A stretch of DNA of 64,000 nt from Dastarcus helophoroides (lineage: Eukaryota; Arthropoda; Insecta; Coleoptera; Bothrideridae): the NCBI GenBank assembly GCA_028583605.1, contig CM053326.1:9494587-9558586 (forward strand). Direction: 5' to 3'. Positions 9,160-20,513 of the stretch are shown here, piece after piece. Position 1 is the first letter of the stretch. Every line of letters starts with the position of its first letter. The notes beneath the pieces were generated by a model. The model had not been told where the DNA came from, did not search any database, and saw nothing but the letters and a program-made list of their open reading frames with translations. A program made the position numbers and the translations under genes.

Positions 9160-11540
9160 AAATTTATATGTATTCAACTGGGAGAACTTTTTCCAAAAAT
9201 TTTCCTTGTTTCTTCAAAATTCATACTTTTCTTGAAACATGTTTCGACTTTTTTCTTAAATTTCCTTTCTTACAAAATTTTCTTTTCTTTTTAATTTCGA
9301 TTTTATTAATAAAATCTAACTTTTCTGATCAACCAAATTTCCATTTTCTTTAAATTCGACTTTATCTGAAAATTTCAACTTTCTGCAAACAGTCTCTTTA
9401 TTAAAATTTGTTTTTTCCTTGAAATTTGATCGATCTTTTGAAAAAGAATAAAAATTAATGAGAAAAATATTTATCTGGAAATTTTGAAAGATATTTTTGG
9501 AAATTAAAAATTTTTTTAAAAGAATAAAAATGATAAAATTTCGCTTTCGAATTTCAATTATTTTTTAATCCAAATTTCTCGAAGTTTCAAGTTGTTTGTG
9601 AAAATTTCGACGTTTATCTGAATATTGGACATTTCCTGATACAGGGTGGGGCGCCTATTTACCCCGGACTCGAGCAAAATAAATATTCACCCAAAAAATT
9701 TCGATATTTTTTCTGAAATTTAGATTTTTTACATTTTTCCCTAATTTCGACAAAATTTGATTCTCTCGGCATTTTAAATTTTTTCTAACAGAAGCAACTT
9801 TATTCTCGAAATGGCGATCTTGTTCTCAAAATTTCGATTTTTTTAACATTAATTTTTGTATTTGAAAGTTTACTTTTTTCCCGAAATTCGTCTTTTTTTC
9901 GAAATTTTGACATTTTCCACAAAACCTGCCCTTTTTCGAAACTTTAACTGCATCTCAAAAGCCAATCGTATATGTTCTTGGAAATCTTAATTTTTTTTCT
10001 CAAAGTTGGTCATTTTTTAAAAATTTCGATTTTGATTTAAAAATTGTTTTTCTTATAAACGACTAACCTTAAAATTCGACCACTTAATTAAAATTAGTTT
10101 TTCCGTGCGAAATTTCTATTTGTTTTTGAAATTTCACCTTTTCTTGGGATTACGACTATTTTTTTCAAAATTCCTCTATTTTCTTTTGACTATTCCAGTT
10201 TTCCATGTTTTTAAATTTGACTTTCAATTATTTTTCTGAACGTTGAACTTTTCTGAAAATTTCGACCTTATTAAACCTGATTTTTCAAAAATTTTGAGCG
10301 ATTGCTGAAAATTTTTATTTCAAAATTCGATTTCTAATATTTTTTAGAAATTTTGACTTTTTCCTGTAGATTCGTCTTTTTTCTAGAAAATTTGACTTTT
10401 TCTCTTAAAATAGTCTTTTTCTTAAAATTCAAAATTCTTCTTTTTCGAAATTTCAATTTTATTTTTAAAATTCAACTTTTTGGTTTTGTTTCTAAAATCA
10501 TTTATTTATTTTATAATTCCGTCGTTTTTCTTAATATTTGTCTTCTTCAACAAATTTTAAGCGATTGCTGAAAATTTGCTTTTTTAACGAAATTTTGATT
10601 TTAATTTCAAAATTCGATTTTTAATATTTCTGGAAATTGCGACTTTTTCCTGTAGATTTGTCTTTTTTTTTCGAAATTTTGACTTTCTCTCTTAAAATAG
10701 TCCTTTTCGTAAAATTCAGAATTCGTCTTTTTCGAGATTTAAATTTTATTTTCAAAATTCAACTTTTTGGACTTTTGTTTCTAAAATCATTTTTTTTAAT
10801 TCCATCGTTTTTCTTAATATTTGTCTTCTTCAGCAAATTTTGACTTTTAATTAAAAATGTGATAATTTATGGTCCTGAAAATGTCGACTTTTTTATCTAA
10901 ATTAAATCGAAATGTTGAAATTTTTGAATATCGTGAAAAAATATTTCTTATAAATTCAATGTCTCTAGTGAATTTCAAATTTTGAGAACCATGTTTTTGG
11001 AATTTAAGATATTTTTCTTAAAAATCGAATTTTTCTGAAAATTGATTCTTTCCACAAAATTAGATCTTTCAAAATTTTGACATTTTTAAATTTTGGACAT
11101 TTTTCGAGTTTTTAGCAAATATTAGGTTTTTATTTTTAATATTATTTCCTGAAAATTTCGACTTTTCCAACATTATTTTACTCGTAATTCGTCCTTCAAA
11201 AATTACAACTTTACTCTCGAAATTCCAATTTTCCTTTTAAAAATAGACTTTGTTTTAAAAATTTAAAATTAAAAGTTCGATCTCTGTTTCAAAATTGTTA
11301 TCAATTTTTTTCCAAAGGTAATTTTTTTTAAAGTCCATTTTGTTAAAATTCGGTTTTTTTGATAAAATTGAAATTTCTGGAAATATCATCCTGTTTCTCG
11401 AAATTAATCTTATTCCCCAAAGTTTGACTTTTACTTCAAAATTGGAGATTTTTTGTTTTTGGAAATTACCATTTAAAATTGTACTTTTTTTAAAATTTCC
11501 ACTTTTCCACAAAATACGTTTATTTTTCTAAAATTTCCTA
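9160..11540. repeat. Degenerate array of AAATTTCGACTTTTT-like units
   Basis: About 2.4 kb dominated by variants of AAATTTCGACTTTTTC and TTTTTCTCGAAATT, spaced roughly every 25-40 bases without a strict period. Frames of 60-85 codons here are Phe/Ile/Leu-rich artefacts. Equivalent arrays fill two other TIR elements at 14.5-16.8 kb and 57.0-58.15 kb. The left flank (TTCATGCA... TTCAACTG... CCAAAAATTTT) is shared with the inverted array at 57-58 kb. Confidence 0.85.
10297..10845. repeat. Tandem duplication, ~265-285-bp unit, within the array
   Basis: Two consecutive segments both run GCGATTGCTGAAAATTT, TTTTTCCTGTAGATT, AAATTCAACTTTTTGG, TTTCTTAATATTTGTC in that order. The distance between matching points is 264-286 bases, so the array grew partly by long segmental duplication and not only by short slippage. 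Confidence 0.85.
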
Positions 11541-12335
11541 AAGGCTTTACATTGGCGTAGTTAATTATTTTCCTTGTTGAATAATTTCTGAGAAAATTAT
11601 TTGTTATTTGTTAGTTGTTTTTCATAGACGCCATATTGGATTTTCTCTTATTCAAATTTAACAAAATTTTCTGAATAACTTAATATGTCACATGTCAAGT
11701 TTAATATTAACACTTCGACTAAAATATTTAAATGGAAAGTTAAAAATACAAACTTTTAGAAAAATTTCAATATTTTAAAACGGTAAAATAAACATGTTTA
11801 TGAATTTTGAACCATTTCAAGTTTTAAGGTGAAAACTGGCAAACTAAATTCACTTCAAAAGTTTAAAAAAGGAAGCAAAGTTCAGACAGTTAACTGTAAA
11901 TGTAAAAAAAGTCAGGTTTTAACTAGAAATTTGAAAAACCTATGAATTGTAGAATAATATTTTGTGTTGAAAGTTGAATCCTTTTGCATTAAAATAATAC
12001 TTTCATCCTCAAATATTGTGATTTTTTTATCGCCCTGGGTTTAGGAGGAACCCCGGAAAAATAATAATAAAATTGGGATATTCCCACTAAAATTGAAATT
12101 CCTGACAGAAATTAGTTACATGCAGAGGAGATTAGTTTAATTAGAATTACTCATCTGCATATTCCGCCCATGTTTCGCTAAATTATAAAAAACACTAAAT
12201 TGTTTTTGACACACAGCACTACAGCACGCAATAATTTCAGAAAGAAAGAAAAGGTCAATTGACAAATACACAAGCAAAAAAAAAAGGATTTTGAAATAAT
12301 GGTAGAACCAGGTAGAACTCCACTGAATCATATGG
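11541..12335. other. AT-rich right part of the 3.84-kb element
   Basis: No gene. Positions 11,541-11,690 recur inverted at about 58,690-58,845 (shared blocks GGCGTAGTTAAT, AATTTCTGAGAAAATT, AATATGACGGC-like). This is a dispersed repeat associated with the array module. Confidence 0.6.
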
Positions 12336-12719
12336 TTTGTTCCGATTTCGCTCGCGAAATTTCTCCATTGAAATATCAGATCAGTGTCGGCTAGGCGCTT
12401 GTATTTTAACTACCTTTAAACACAGTAGAAATTTGGACAGTTCCAATCGAGCTTCGAAGGGGTATGGTACTGAAAGCGCTCTTCTGATGAAACGTGTGGA
12501 TGTACTGGGAGGCAATTTACTAATAAACCTACAGGCAAATCAATATAGCAAAAAATTACCGACTTCCTTCATCGTATGAAAATTTGTTGTTTAACATACT
12601 GAAGATGGAAAATGTACAAAAAAGAACCTGTGTTACAGGACATTATTCATAGATATGAATAGGAAGGTCGATTAAAAAATCAATAACAGTATAAATGGCA
12701 ACTCCTAGAAAAAAATAGT

Positions 12720-13440
12720 AACTGTACACGATCAGCGTTGGATATTACGGCAAATTGAGGAGAATTCAAGATGAGAGCACTTAAACTAACCATAGAAGCA
12801 GTGACGTATTTAGGAAAAGACCTCAACTCAAAGAATATATGTACAATATTTTATAAATGTGGTTATCATCAAAGTATTGCCTAAAAGTAAACTTTCTTTG
12901 TCAAAACATAAACACCAAAGATTGAAGTTTGCCAAAAACTACGTTTATAACAATGCCCATCTTTGGAAATCTGTTGTAGAGAAAAGCAAGTTTAATGTTT
13001 AGAGATGAGATGATTTGGTGAGGGATTGGGGAAGACCGCGATGGAGCTGAAACTAAGAAATCTTCAACAGACACTGAAACATAGTCGAGGAGGTACCTTC
13101 GTTTTGGGGTTACATGACGGCTGCAGGAATATGAGATAAGGGGATTTGCATTTCATGGAAAGAATTATGAAGTAATACACTACCTTGATATTTTAAAAAT
13201 CCCTTAAAATCTCTGCTTTCTTAAAACTGTAATCAAGGTAATCACCTTCGAAATATGCAGATCTTAGTCCAATAGAAGATTTGTGGGATTAATTAACTAG
13301 GGGCATGCGGAAGTGCCTAATTTTAACCGGCCTCAGCTCAAGGATATATGGAGGGTGAATGCAATAGTATTTCATCGAATCTTGTGAAAATAATGGTCCT
13401 TTCTCTGCCTGGACGTTTACAGACAGTTATTAAGTGTAAA
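12720..13440 (+). pseudogene. Decayed Tc1-like transposase
   Basis: Frameshifted fragments match the Tc1 order. An HTH end (QRWILRQIEENSR) comes first, then HKHQRLKFAKNYV with HLWKSVVEKSKF, the region before the first catalytic Asp. Near 13,265 comes DLSPIEDLWD, the DLNPIE-x-LWD motif containing the last acidic residue of the DDE triad. Several stops and a probable deletion of the middle Asp region make it inactive. The opposite copy at 25,630-26,280 is equally broken. Confidence 0.75.
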
Positions 13441-13769
13441 GGTAGCCCGACAGAGATTACTAAAACTAATATTCATTGCCGTTTACGCCTGTCTGACTTT
13501 CAAGTGTAAGCTAATGTAACAGCAACATTTTTTTTTATATTCTTACATGGTAATTTCCTTTAATGATAACTGTTTCATAGTAAATGATTGTAACATTGCG
13601 TATTATCATTTAATTTTGTTCTTCTCTTTGAAGCGAAAACTTCTTTAGGTGCGTGAGTGATTTGTGTTTCTCGTGAACATCACGGTAATTTGCGTTACCG
13701 ACGTGTTCTAATGTTAACACTATTATGTACCTTAGCTATGAGTAAGACGTGTAATAGAATTAAAAAAAG

Positions 13770-13858
13770 GGTGATCGACAGCGGGGTTTGCACCCGCGAC
13801 CCAGCAGACCTATGAAGTAAAATTTTCCACCTTAGCTAACTAAGCTATACTGACTATT
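13770..13858 (-). ncRNA. tRNA-like Pol III unit (tRNA pseudogene or SINE head)
   Basis: On the minus strand an A-box-like TAGCTTAGTTAGC is followed by a T-arm CGGGTGCAAACCCCG with a B-box-like GGGTGCAAACC, then TGTCGATC and a run of seven T, a Pol III terminator. The T stem pairs perfectly. The acceptor stem and anticodon arm do not form properly, so it is not a working tRNA. A short tRNA-derived SINE is the alternative. Confidence 0.55.
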
Positions 13859-14519
13859 GACAAAAATATGAATTTTAACAGGATTTACGACATGTGGACA
13901 AATAGTAAATAATATTCTCCGTGGAAACTGCTTGACAATTAATGATTAAAAATTAATATAAGATTCGCAATGCTTATTCATAATGCAACAGATATTTATA
14001 TAAATCATTATTACCACTAGACAGGGTGTCCAGCAGGGAGTGCATTATATCAAGAACAAAGGGTTGATTTAGACAATGTGAATATATGGTGTTACATTAT
14101 AACAGGAGAGATACATTTGAAGATACAAAAATTCTAGTGGAATACCATATAATAAGTGTAACAGGATCATGGTACACCCTCTATTTTTTCTTTATTTATG
14201 AAGATAAAATTTTCAAAGTTGCTTCATTTGATGTGTTTATGAAATGTTAAATTTTGACATAAAATTGACATTTCTACTGCTGTCACTTTCGCCAAAGCTG
14301 ATACTAACTTTTGATTTTTAAGTGAACACTCTGTATATTATTACATTTTTGGAATCTGCACAATTTTCTGGATACAATATACATAAAATATGTGATTTTT
14401 AAAGGGCTTCGTTCCGGCAAAAAATTATAACGGTTCAGTTCCGGTTTTTGTTCCGACAAAAATAACGGTTTTTTTTGGTTTTCGGTTCAGCTCTGGGTGA
14501 CTCATTTTTTGATTTTTAA

Positions 14520-16810
14520 AAGTTTCTCGAATTAAAAATTGATTTGTCATCATAGTTTAGAAAATGTGATCTTTTTTTTCTTTAATATTACAACACGTAA
14601 TTACTCTGACCTTGCCTAAAATTGAAGGAAACTATTTTCTATTTTTCATTTTGAGTTTAATTTGAGTTCAAATTTCAAGAAATACCTAAACATAATAAAA
14701 AACTAAATCGGAATTTCCGGTTTAGATATTTCAGATTTAAACTGGAAATGTTCATAAAAATCTTCAATTATATACTCTAAAATTGAAAATTTCTAGAATA
14801 TACGAAGTTTGGCGATTAAAATCAAAAATTTGAGATACTCCTTTCTTTCATAATTTTGGTTCTCTATCGAAGTTTTGACTTAGACTCGCTTTTTCTAATA
14901 AAATTTATTTTTACTGTTTCGACTTTGTTTTCTAGAACTCTCGATTAAAAAGATCAAATTAAAAAAATAAATTAAAATAAAAAAGACCAACAATTATAAA
15001 ATAAAATGAAATTGAATTGAATTAAGATTTTGCGGGTGAGTCAGAATTTTAAAAATAGAACTTCATATTTAAAAAAGGCGTTTCCAAAATTTTTACCTTT
15101 ATTTAGAAATCTTGACTTTAAACCCAAATATTCAATTTTTTTTTTAAATACTGCTGAAATCTTCAAAATTTCTATAAAAAGTAAAATTTTTCAGAAAGTT
15201 TTGTTTAATATATTTACCTTTTTTTGATATTTTAACTTTTTCTTTTTAAATTTTAGATTTAAACTTGTATGTACTGTTTATTATTATTTTTTTTTCAATT
15301 TTTTACTCTAAACAAAATTTAGTCTTTCTCTAGCAACCTCCTAACCCTTATTATCCACATGTTGACTTTTGTACTTTAATTATAGACATTTTTCTCGAAA
15401 TTATAAGTTTAGACCTATGACTATTAGAAATTGACAAATACAAGTTTAAATTTGGAATTTTCGAATATTCGACTTTTGCTTCGAAAGCTCAAAATTTTCA
15501 GGACTCGAAACTTGTTTGTCACAATTTTAGTTTGTTTTTAGACTTTTTTTAAAATGTTGTCTTTTTTCTTGAAATTTGGATATTTTTAGAGATTTTAAAT
15601 TAATATTCAAAATAAAAAATAACTAAAAATTTTTAAATTAAAATTAGCACTTTTGCGTTTGAAATCTAATGTCTGCTAACATTTAAGAATAAAAGTAAAA
15701 AATTCCTCAAAATGTGCAATTTCAATTATTTGTAAACTTAATTTTCTATGAAAAAAAGAAATTTTAAGATCAAAGACAAATTTTCTGAAAAAAATAAATC
15801 TGAATTTCAATTTTAAAGACGAGATTTTAGAAATAATTTCAGCTCAGCTGTAGCTAAAAGGCTTGTGAATAAATTTAATATTTTTAGAACGGATTTTTGA
15901 CATAAAAGTTCAAGGAGCAAAGTGCTGAACTTGCAAAGGCCCGAACTTTTGAGTTTATATCAGAAATTTAGCGAAAGCAGTTACCTTATAATTAAGAGGG
16001 CACAAAATTTTGACTTCTAAATTTTAAACAAATCGCAGTTTTTGAGGATAAAGTCAAAATCTTGAGAAAAAAATCAAAGTTTTTAGAATAAAAATTACTA
16101 TTTTACTCTAAACAAAGTCATTGCACGTTTAAATTATACATTTTTTAACATGTCACCATTTAAAGTTTAATGTAAAAATTTCGACCCCAATTCCAAGATT
16201 CCGGCTTTAAATCGGATATCATTTTTTGCTGAAATTTTGACTTGATTGAATTTGAAACTGCGAGATTTTAACGAAAATTTTGAGAAAAAATCATATCCTG
16301 GAATTTTTGGAAGATTTAGGAACTCGGCAACAGGAATTTAAATTTGAAATTTGGAAAAAAATTGGAAAACTAAAATTAAAGTGGAATTGAAGAAAAAAAT
16401 TCACGAAAAGTCGAAAATTTGACTAATAACTTCAAAGAATAGAAATATCAAATTAGGAAAAGAAAATAGAAATTAAAAGAAAAAGGTAAATTTGGAATTT
16501 TTTAAAAAAAGGTTTCAGAAAAACTCGAATTTGCTAAAAAAATTGTAAGGAAAACCGAGTTTCTCTAGCTTGAATGAAAAACACGCTACTAATTTATTCC
16601 AAAGATACAACAGAGGAAATTTTTGTTACTTTAAACTCGAAATTTTAGGAGAAGAAAAGAAATATTTTGAGAATTTTTTAGATAAAAGACCAAATTTTAA
16701 GAAAAAGTAAAAAATCTTTAAAAAAGATTCAAGTTAAAATTTAAAATATTAATTTGGGTTGACATTTGGGAATAACGTCAAAATTTTCTAGAAAATGTGG
16801 AAATTGTAAA
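14520..16810. repeat. Second AAATTTCGAC-type degenerate array
   Basis: AT-rich DNA in which TCGACTTT, TTTCTCGAAATT and TTTTGACTT variants recur, in plus orientation up to about 15.6 kb and mostly complementary (AAAGTCAAAAT, TTTTGAGAAAA) to 16.5 kb. More decayed than the arrays at 9.2-11.5 and 57-58.1 kb. Short frames inside it are artefacts. Confidence 0.65.
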
Positions 16811-16828
16811 TTTCTAATCTAATCTAAT

Positions 16829-17781
16829 CAGAAATGAGAGTTTATTCTTCATGGTTAGACCCTTATTGACCGGAAATATTATGTTTTTTTCAATTTATTT
16901 AACATTTCTTCGGCCCAGTTTGGAAATATTTAAATTTTTATGGTTTGTTGACAATTTTCTAAACAGTTTTTGAAATGCGACTGTTTAGAAAATTGTCAAC
17001 AAACCATAAAAATTTAAATATTTCCAAACTGGGCCGAAGAAATAAATGTTAAATAAATTGAAAAAAACATAATATTTCCGATCAATAAGGGTCTACCATG
17101 AAGAATAAACCTATTCCTCTAACGGAACGAACGGACTCCGCAAATGGTGAGTGCTTCTAACTACCAAGCTGAATATATTTCAGAGGTTAGGAACAGCCAC
17201 CACCACCACCAAGAGCATGTAAGTTCGACTCACAAGTGGAGTTCAATGCCGGAAGGGGTATTAGCCCTCGGACTAGTTGTTTCTTGTGGATCGGGCTTCA
17301 AATATTTAAATTTTTAACACAGTAAATTGATGATGAAACGTCTATTTATGTTAAAATTTCTTTATTTTTCTTTTTTATATTTTAAAACAATTTTTTATTT
17401 TTAAGTATTTCTTCCTCATTTTTTCCCTTTCCATGTTATGCACTGCTAACGAGCTCAAATGAGAGCGAAACATCGATGTCCAGTGCTACAACTTTTTTAT
17501 GTATTTTTTCCTAATTTTCCTAATTTATCAAAAAAACAAAATTTTTATTTTTTCCATATCTAATTTTTGGTCTCCTATTTTTCATTATTCCTATTCTATG
17601 TAAAATAAAATAACCTCTTAATTTGTGAACTGTCATGAAGTGACGTTTTCAATAAATTTAAATATCACGTAGTCGCATTTCAAAAACTGTTTAGAAAATT
17701 GTAAACAAACCATAAAAATTTAAATATTTCCAAACTGGGCCGAAGAAATGTTAAATAAATTGAAAAAAACAGAAATGAGAG
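16829..17781 (+). mobile_element. 0.93-kb insert bounded by a 12-bp direct repeat
   Basis: CAGAAATGAGAG occurs at 16,829-16,840 and again at 17,770-17,781, the second directly after TTGAAAAAAA. A 12-bp duplication following a short A tail fits LINE-mediated retroposition. A (TCTAA)3 run, like the LINE tail at 1,850, immediately precedes the left copy. The insert contains the hairpin at 16,840-17,110, a (CCA)5 stretch and a third copy of the hairpin arm at 17,674-17,769. Alternatively it is an inverted-duplication scar. Confidence 0.5.
16840..17110. repeat. Near-perfect hairpin with ~130-bp arms
   Basis: Positions 16,840-16,967 and 16,980-17,110 are inverted copies differing by a 4-base indel and a few substitutions, around a 12-base loop (TTTTGAAATGCG). 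A third arm at 17,674-17,769 carries CGCATTTCAAAAACTG in line with the arm, so the loop is the real end of that sequence and the right arm was copied from partway in. The high arm identity implies a young inversion. Confidence 0.9.
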
Positions 17782-18728
17782 ATGACGGATGTGATAAAAG
17801 TTGTATAGAATTGTGTAAAGTTTTTAAAAAAAATTGACATTTGCAAAAAAATCCAATCTTAAGTATAAAGTAAAAGCAATTTCAACTATACAAATTCGAC
17901 GAACTGAAATAAATCAATATTTTTTTCGGTTTCGTTCCGGTTTTCGTTCCGGCGAAAATAAGGGTTTTTTTCGGTTTTATGTTCAGTTCCGGTTCGAGCC
18001 CTGGGTTTTTAAAGGATCAAAAATTTGTTTCGTCCCATTTTTTTTTCAGCCTAGAAGGGTACGACGCATTCTAATTAACGCCAACTGACCACATTAGCAC
18101 CGCAAAAAAATTAAATTAGGCAAACTTAGGAAGTGTCTTTTTTTCTAAATCTCTTTTCCACAGCTCTCTTATGTTCTTACTGAATAACCGAATATTTTGA
18201 ATTTCTTTGACTGTAATTTCAGTTCTATTAATTTCACAGCAAAAATGACAGTATGGTTAGATTCACTGTTAATTATACTTTTGGGTTGTATCACAGTACC
18301 AGTATGGTGCCATTTAAGAAAATGAAGTTATGACATAAAACCATTTATGTTAACTTATTTACGTGATGAAAGAATGAAATACTCTTTATTTCACTTGATT
18401 TGATTTTTTTATCGTTAATGGAGTCCATAAGAATTAATTAGAGTGAGTCATAGCCTTCTAGGTTTAAAAATAAAATGGGACCAAAAAAATTTTTGATTTT
18501 TTACAATTCACTATTTTGAAGAAGTATTCAGAAAATTGTGTAGATTCCAAAAATGTAATAATATACAGGGTCCTCTATTTAAAAATCAAAAGTTGGTACC
18601 AGTTTTAGTAGGAATGTAATTTTTATGTCAAAATTTGACATTTCACAACTACATCAAGTGTAGTAAGTTTGAAAATTTTATCTTTCTAAATAAAGAAACA
18701 AATGGGGTGTACCATGATCCTGTTACAC

Positions 18729-20438
18729 CCAATATTTTATTGCGTATTTCGGTTCCTGGTAACCTTAATAAGACAACTTTTACTAAGACATCCACCAGTC
18801 TAAAACCCATATTTTCTATAAAATAAAATATTTTTCGTTTTAAAAGCAAAATTAACAAAAGGAAGTCACAAAAAAATTGGTCCATATTTTTATAATAGTG
18901 GCTTAACAAGTAAATAATGTTTATATTTTTTGATGAATAAACTTCTTCTTCGTCTTCAAGATATAATTTACATTTTCAGTAAGATTGCGCTCTTGCCTTA
19001 ACAGTCATGTTATGAGCAATTTCGTAAATATGGTGTTTCCTTACGTTGGATAGGTATAAACGATCATATTAGATGGCCGGCTGTTGCAAACCAAAATTAG
19101 ACTTACATGAGCAGATATTTCCCTACAACCTCCGAAAAGGATAAAACTGGTTTTACATTAATTAAGAAATATGAACAATGAGCATTAAAGAATGGAGCAG
19201 CCTTTGAACATTTATTATAAGTATGCTATGTTCCAAACCTACTAGGTCATAGTGGATCTAGTAAGTAATTATTTTTAAAGAAATAAGTAATCCACCTTAA
19301 TAAATGGATTTAAAGATTGTACTGCTTTAGGAGAAATTTCGTTACAGTAATAAACATTTAGTGCTGCTATCTAACATCAATATATATAGGCCCAATTATA
19401 CGTAGAATTATTGATTGAGTGCATGAGGCAGCTACCTCAAAACTTCCAAAATATTCGGTAACACATTTTTATATTTCGCTTAGTGAATTATTTAAAAAAA
19501 TGTCGTCTTTGGTTTAATATTAATGTATCGTTGTATATGAGAAACAGGGTTTTGAATTGTTATTGAATCCCTTAGATGAAACGACACGACAGCAAAGTCG
19601 AGGTAGTAAAAGATGCACCCTATATTTTATGTGTTTCATTTCAGCGACGCGGCTCATATCTACTGAAGTCATTCATTACTCGTTCGTTGTACGGAACGGT
19701 GAACAAGCCTTGGCTGATCCCGTTGATACTGCCGCTATATTTTCCCTCAACAATCCCTGCAAAAAACACCACATACTTCCGGAGAAAATTGAAGGGTCAC
19801 GTTCAGTCGTTGTTTTGGAAGGCATATAACACTACATTTCGTTTGTAATGAAGTGTTAATAAAGGGTCTTGAGAGTTACATTCTGTTGATCCTTCTTTGT
19901 AAAGTCTGTAATTAATTTTTCTTTGTTCCGTCGTGGCTACAATTGAAACAGCCTATTTCACCATCGAGACATTTTCATTCGCAATCACGCAATGCAAATC
20001 TCGAAATGATAAGAATCATGTGTAGTACGATTCATGAAATAATTGCATTTTGCACCCAATGTGTTCTCTCAGATTTCAGAATTAATTATTGTTAGAAGTG
20101 TACAGCGTGAAACTAAAGTATCACACAAATTTCATATCTTTGCTATTGACAAAAATTAAAATTATGTTTTAAAGTTGACAGGTATTTAATTTTAAAATCA
20201 TATCTTTGAAGGCATTGCAAGCAATTAAAAACCTATATACCTTGGGGGATACCACCAACACTGATAAGATGGACGCAGAATATGGTAACATTGAGATAAA
20301 CAGTTGAGCATGAAAATAAAACCATTAAAGATCACCCTGCTAGGAAATGTTCACAGGGTGTGATCATTTTATCAAAAAGTGTGAACCTAGTCCTTAGCTT
20401 ATTGATTTCTAGTCAGAATAAAAGAAGCAGGCTTTTAA
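18729..20438. other. Intergenic DNA, no gene recognised
   Basis: Two overlapping 90-codon frames at 19,557-19,848 lie in a locally GC-richer patch but resemble nothing known, and overlapping frames of equal length argue against coding. No TIR or LTR found. Confidence 0.45.
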
Positions 20439-20513
20439 GCCTACACCTACGCCGATGACGCAGCAATAGCGTACGATGGCAAATTCTTAAAAACACACAG
20501 AAAACTTCACTAA
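20439..20513 (+). pseudogene. Short reverse-transcriptase relic (YADD)
   Basis: The frame reads AYTYADDAAIAYDGKFLK and stops after 24 codons. YTYADD-x-AIA is the catalytic palm motif of jockey-type LINE reverse transcriptases, where the two Asp bind metal. Flanking sequence gives no further RT, so this is a small isolated remnant. Confidence 0.55.

Larger units (their letters stand above)
8564..12403. mobile_element. 3.84-kb TIR element with a 6-bp target duplication, unclassified
   Basis: Starts CACAAGCGCCTAGCCGACAC and ends with its near-perfect inverted copy (TIR about 35 bp, with weaker similarity to about 65 bp). The duplication is TTTTAA at 8,558-8,563 and 12,404-12,409. The other Tc1-like copy shows the unoccupied site near 26,615-26,640 with only one TTAAAA-like hexamer (TTTAGA there), which confirms both edges. 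Inside are a ribozyme-bearing foldback, a 2.4-kb AAATTTCGAC-type array and AT-rich spacer, but no transposase. The 6-bp duplication fits no common superfamily cleanly. Confidence 0.82.
8378..13516 (+). mobile_element. Tc1-like element copy 1, split by a 3.84-kb insertion
   Basis: The parts at 8,378-8,563 and 12,404-13,516 are together collinear with the inverted copy at 22,579-26,804. Without insertions each copy is about 1.3-1.4 kb, the usual Tc1 size. The left end follows TA and reads CAATATCTCACATTCAAG, and the right end is followed by TA. The right part holds a decayed Tc1 transposase. A 3.84-kb TIR element sits between the two halves. Confidence 0.8.
14402..18003. mobile_element. 3.6-kb hAT-like element, non-autonomous
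   Basis: The termini are AAGGGCTTCGTTCCGG and, inverted, CAGGGCTCGAACCGGAAC. The 8-bp flanks GATTTTTA (14,394-14,401) and GGTTTTTA (18,004-18,011) differ at one base, the hAT size. The X copy at 40,350-40,400 shows the unoccupied site. Inside are an AAATTTCGAC-type array, a 0.93-kb retroposed-looking insert with a near-perfect hairpin, and no transposase. Confidence 0.75.
14156..18728. mobile_element. TIR repeat X, copy 1, split by a hAT
   Basis: Arms of about 240 bp at 14,156-14,401 and about 18,490-18,728 are inverted copies (ends GTGTAACAGGATCATGG and CCATGATCCTGTTACAC). The middle at 18,012-18,480 matches 40,330-40,660 plus 41,840-42,007, the second X copy. Without the hAT insertion X is just under 1 kb with no coding sequence, so it is a non-autonomous TIR element. 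Right-end relics are also at 43,080-43,540. Confidence 0.75.

Noticed and set aside
9168..11531. Several 60-85-codon Phe/Leu/Ile-rich frames that resemble membrane proteins
   Set aside because: They follow the T-rich AAATTTCGAC array; stops are rare there only because of composition.
8558..12409. piggyBac or Kolobok assignment from TTAA at the left edge
   Set aside because: With TTAA as the duplication the two termini would be offset by two bases and would not pair. TTTTAA fits both ends and the unoccupied site in the other Tc1-like copy.
13770..13858. A functional tRNA gene
   Set aside because: T arm and terminator are good, but the acceptor stem does not pair and no proper anticodon arm forms.
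19557..19848. Two overlapping 90-codon frames in GC-richer DNA
   Set aside because: Neither resembles a known protein, both start without context, and two equal overlapping frames point to chance.
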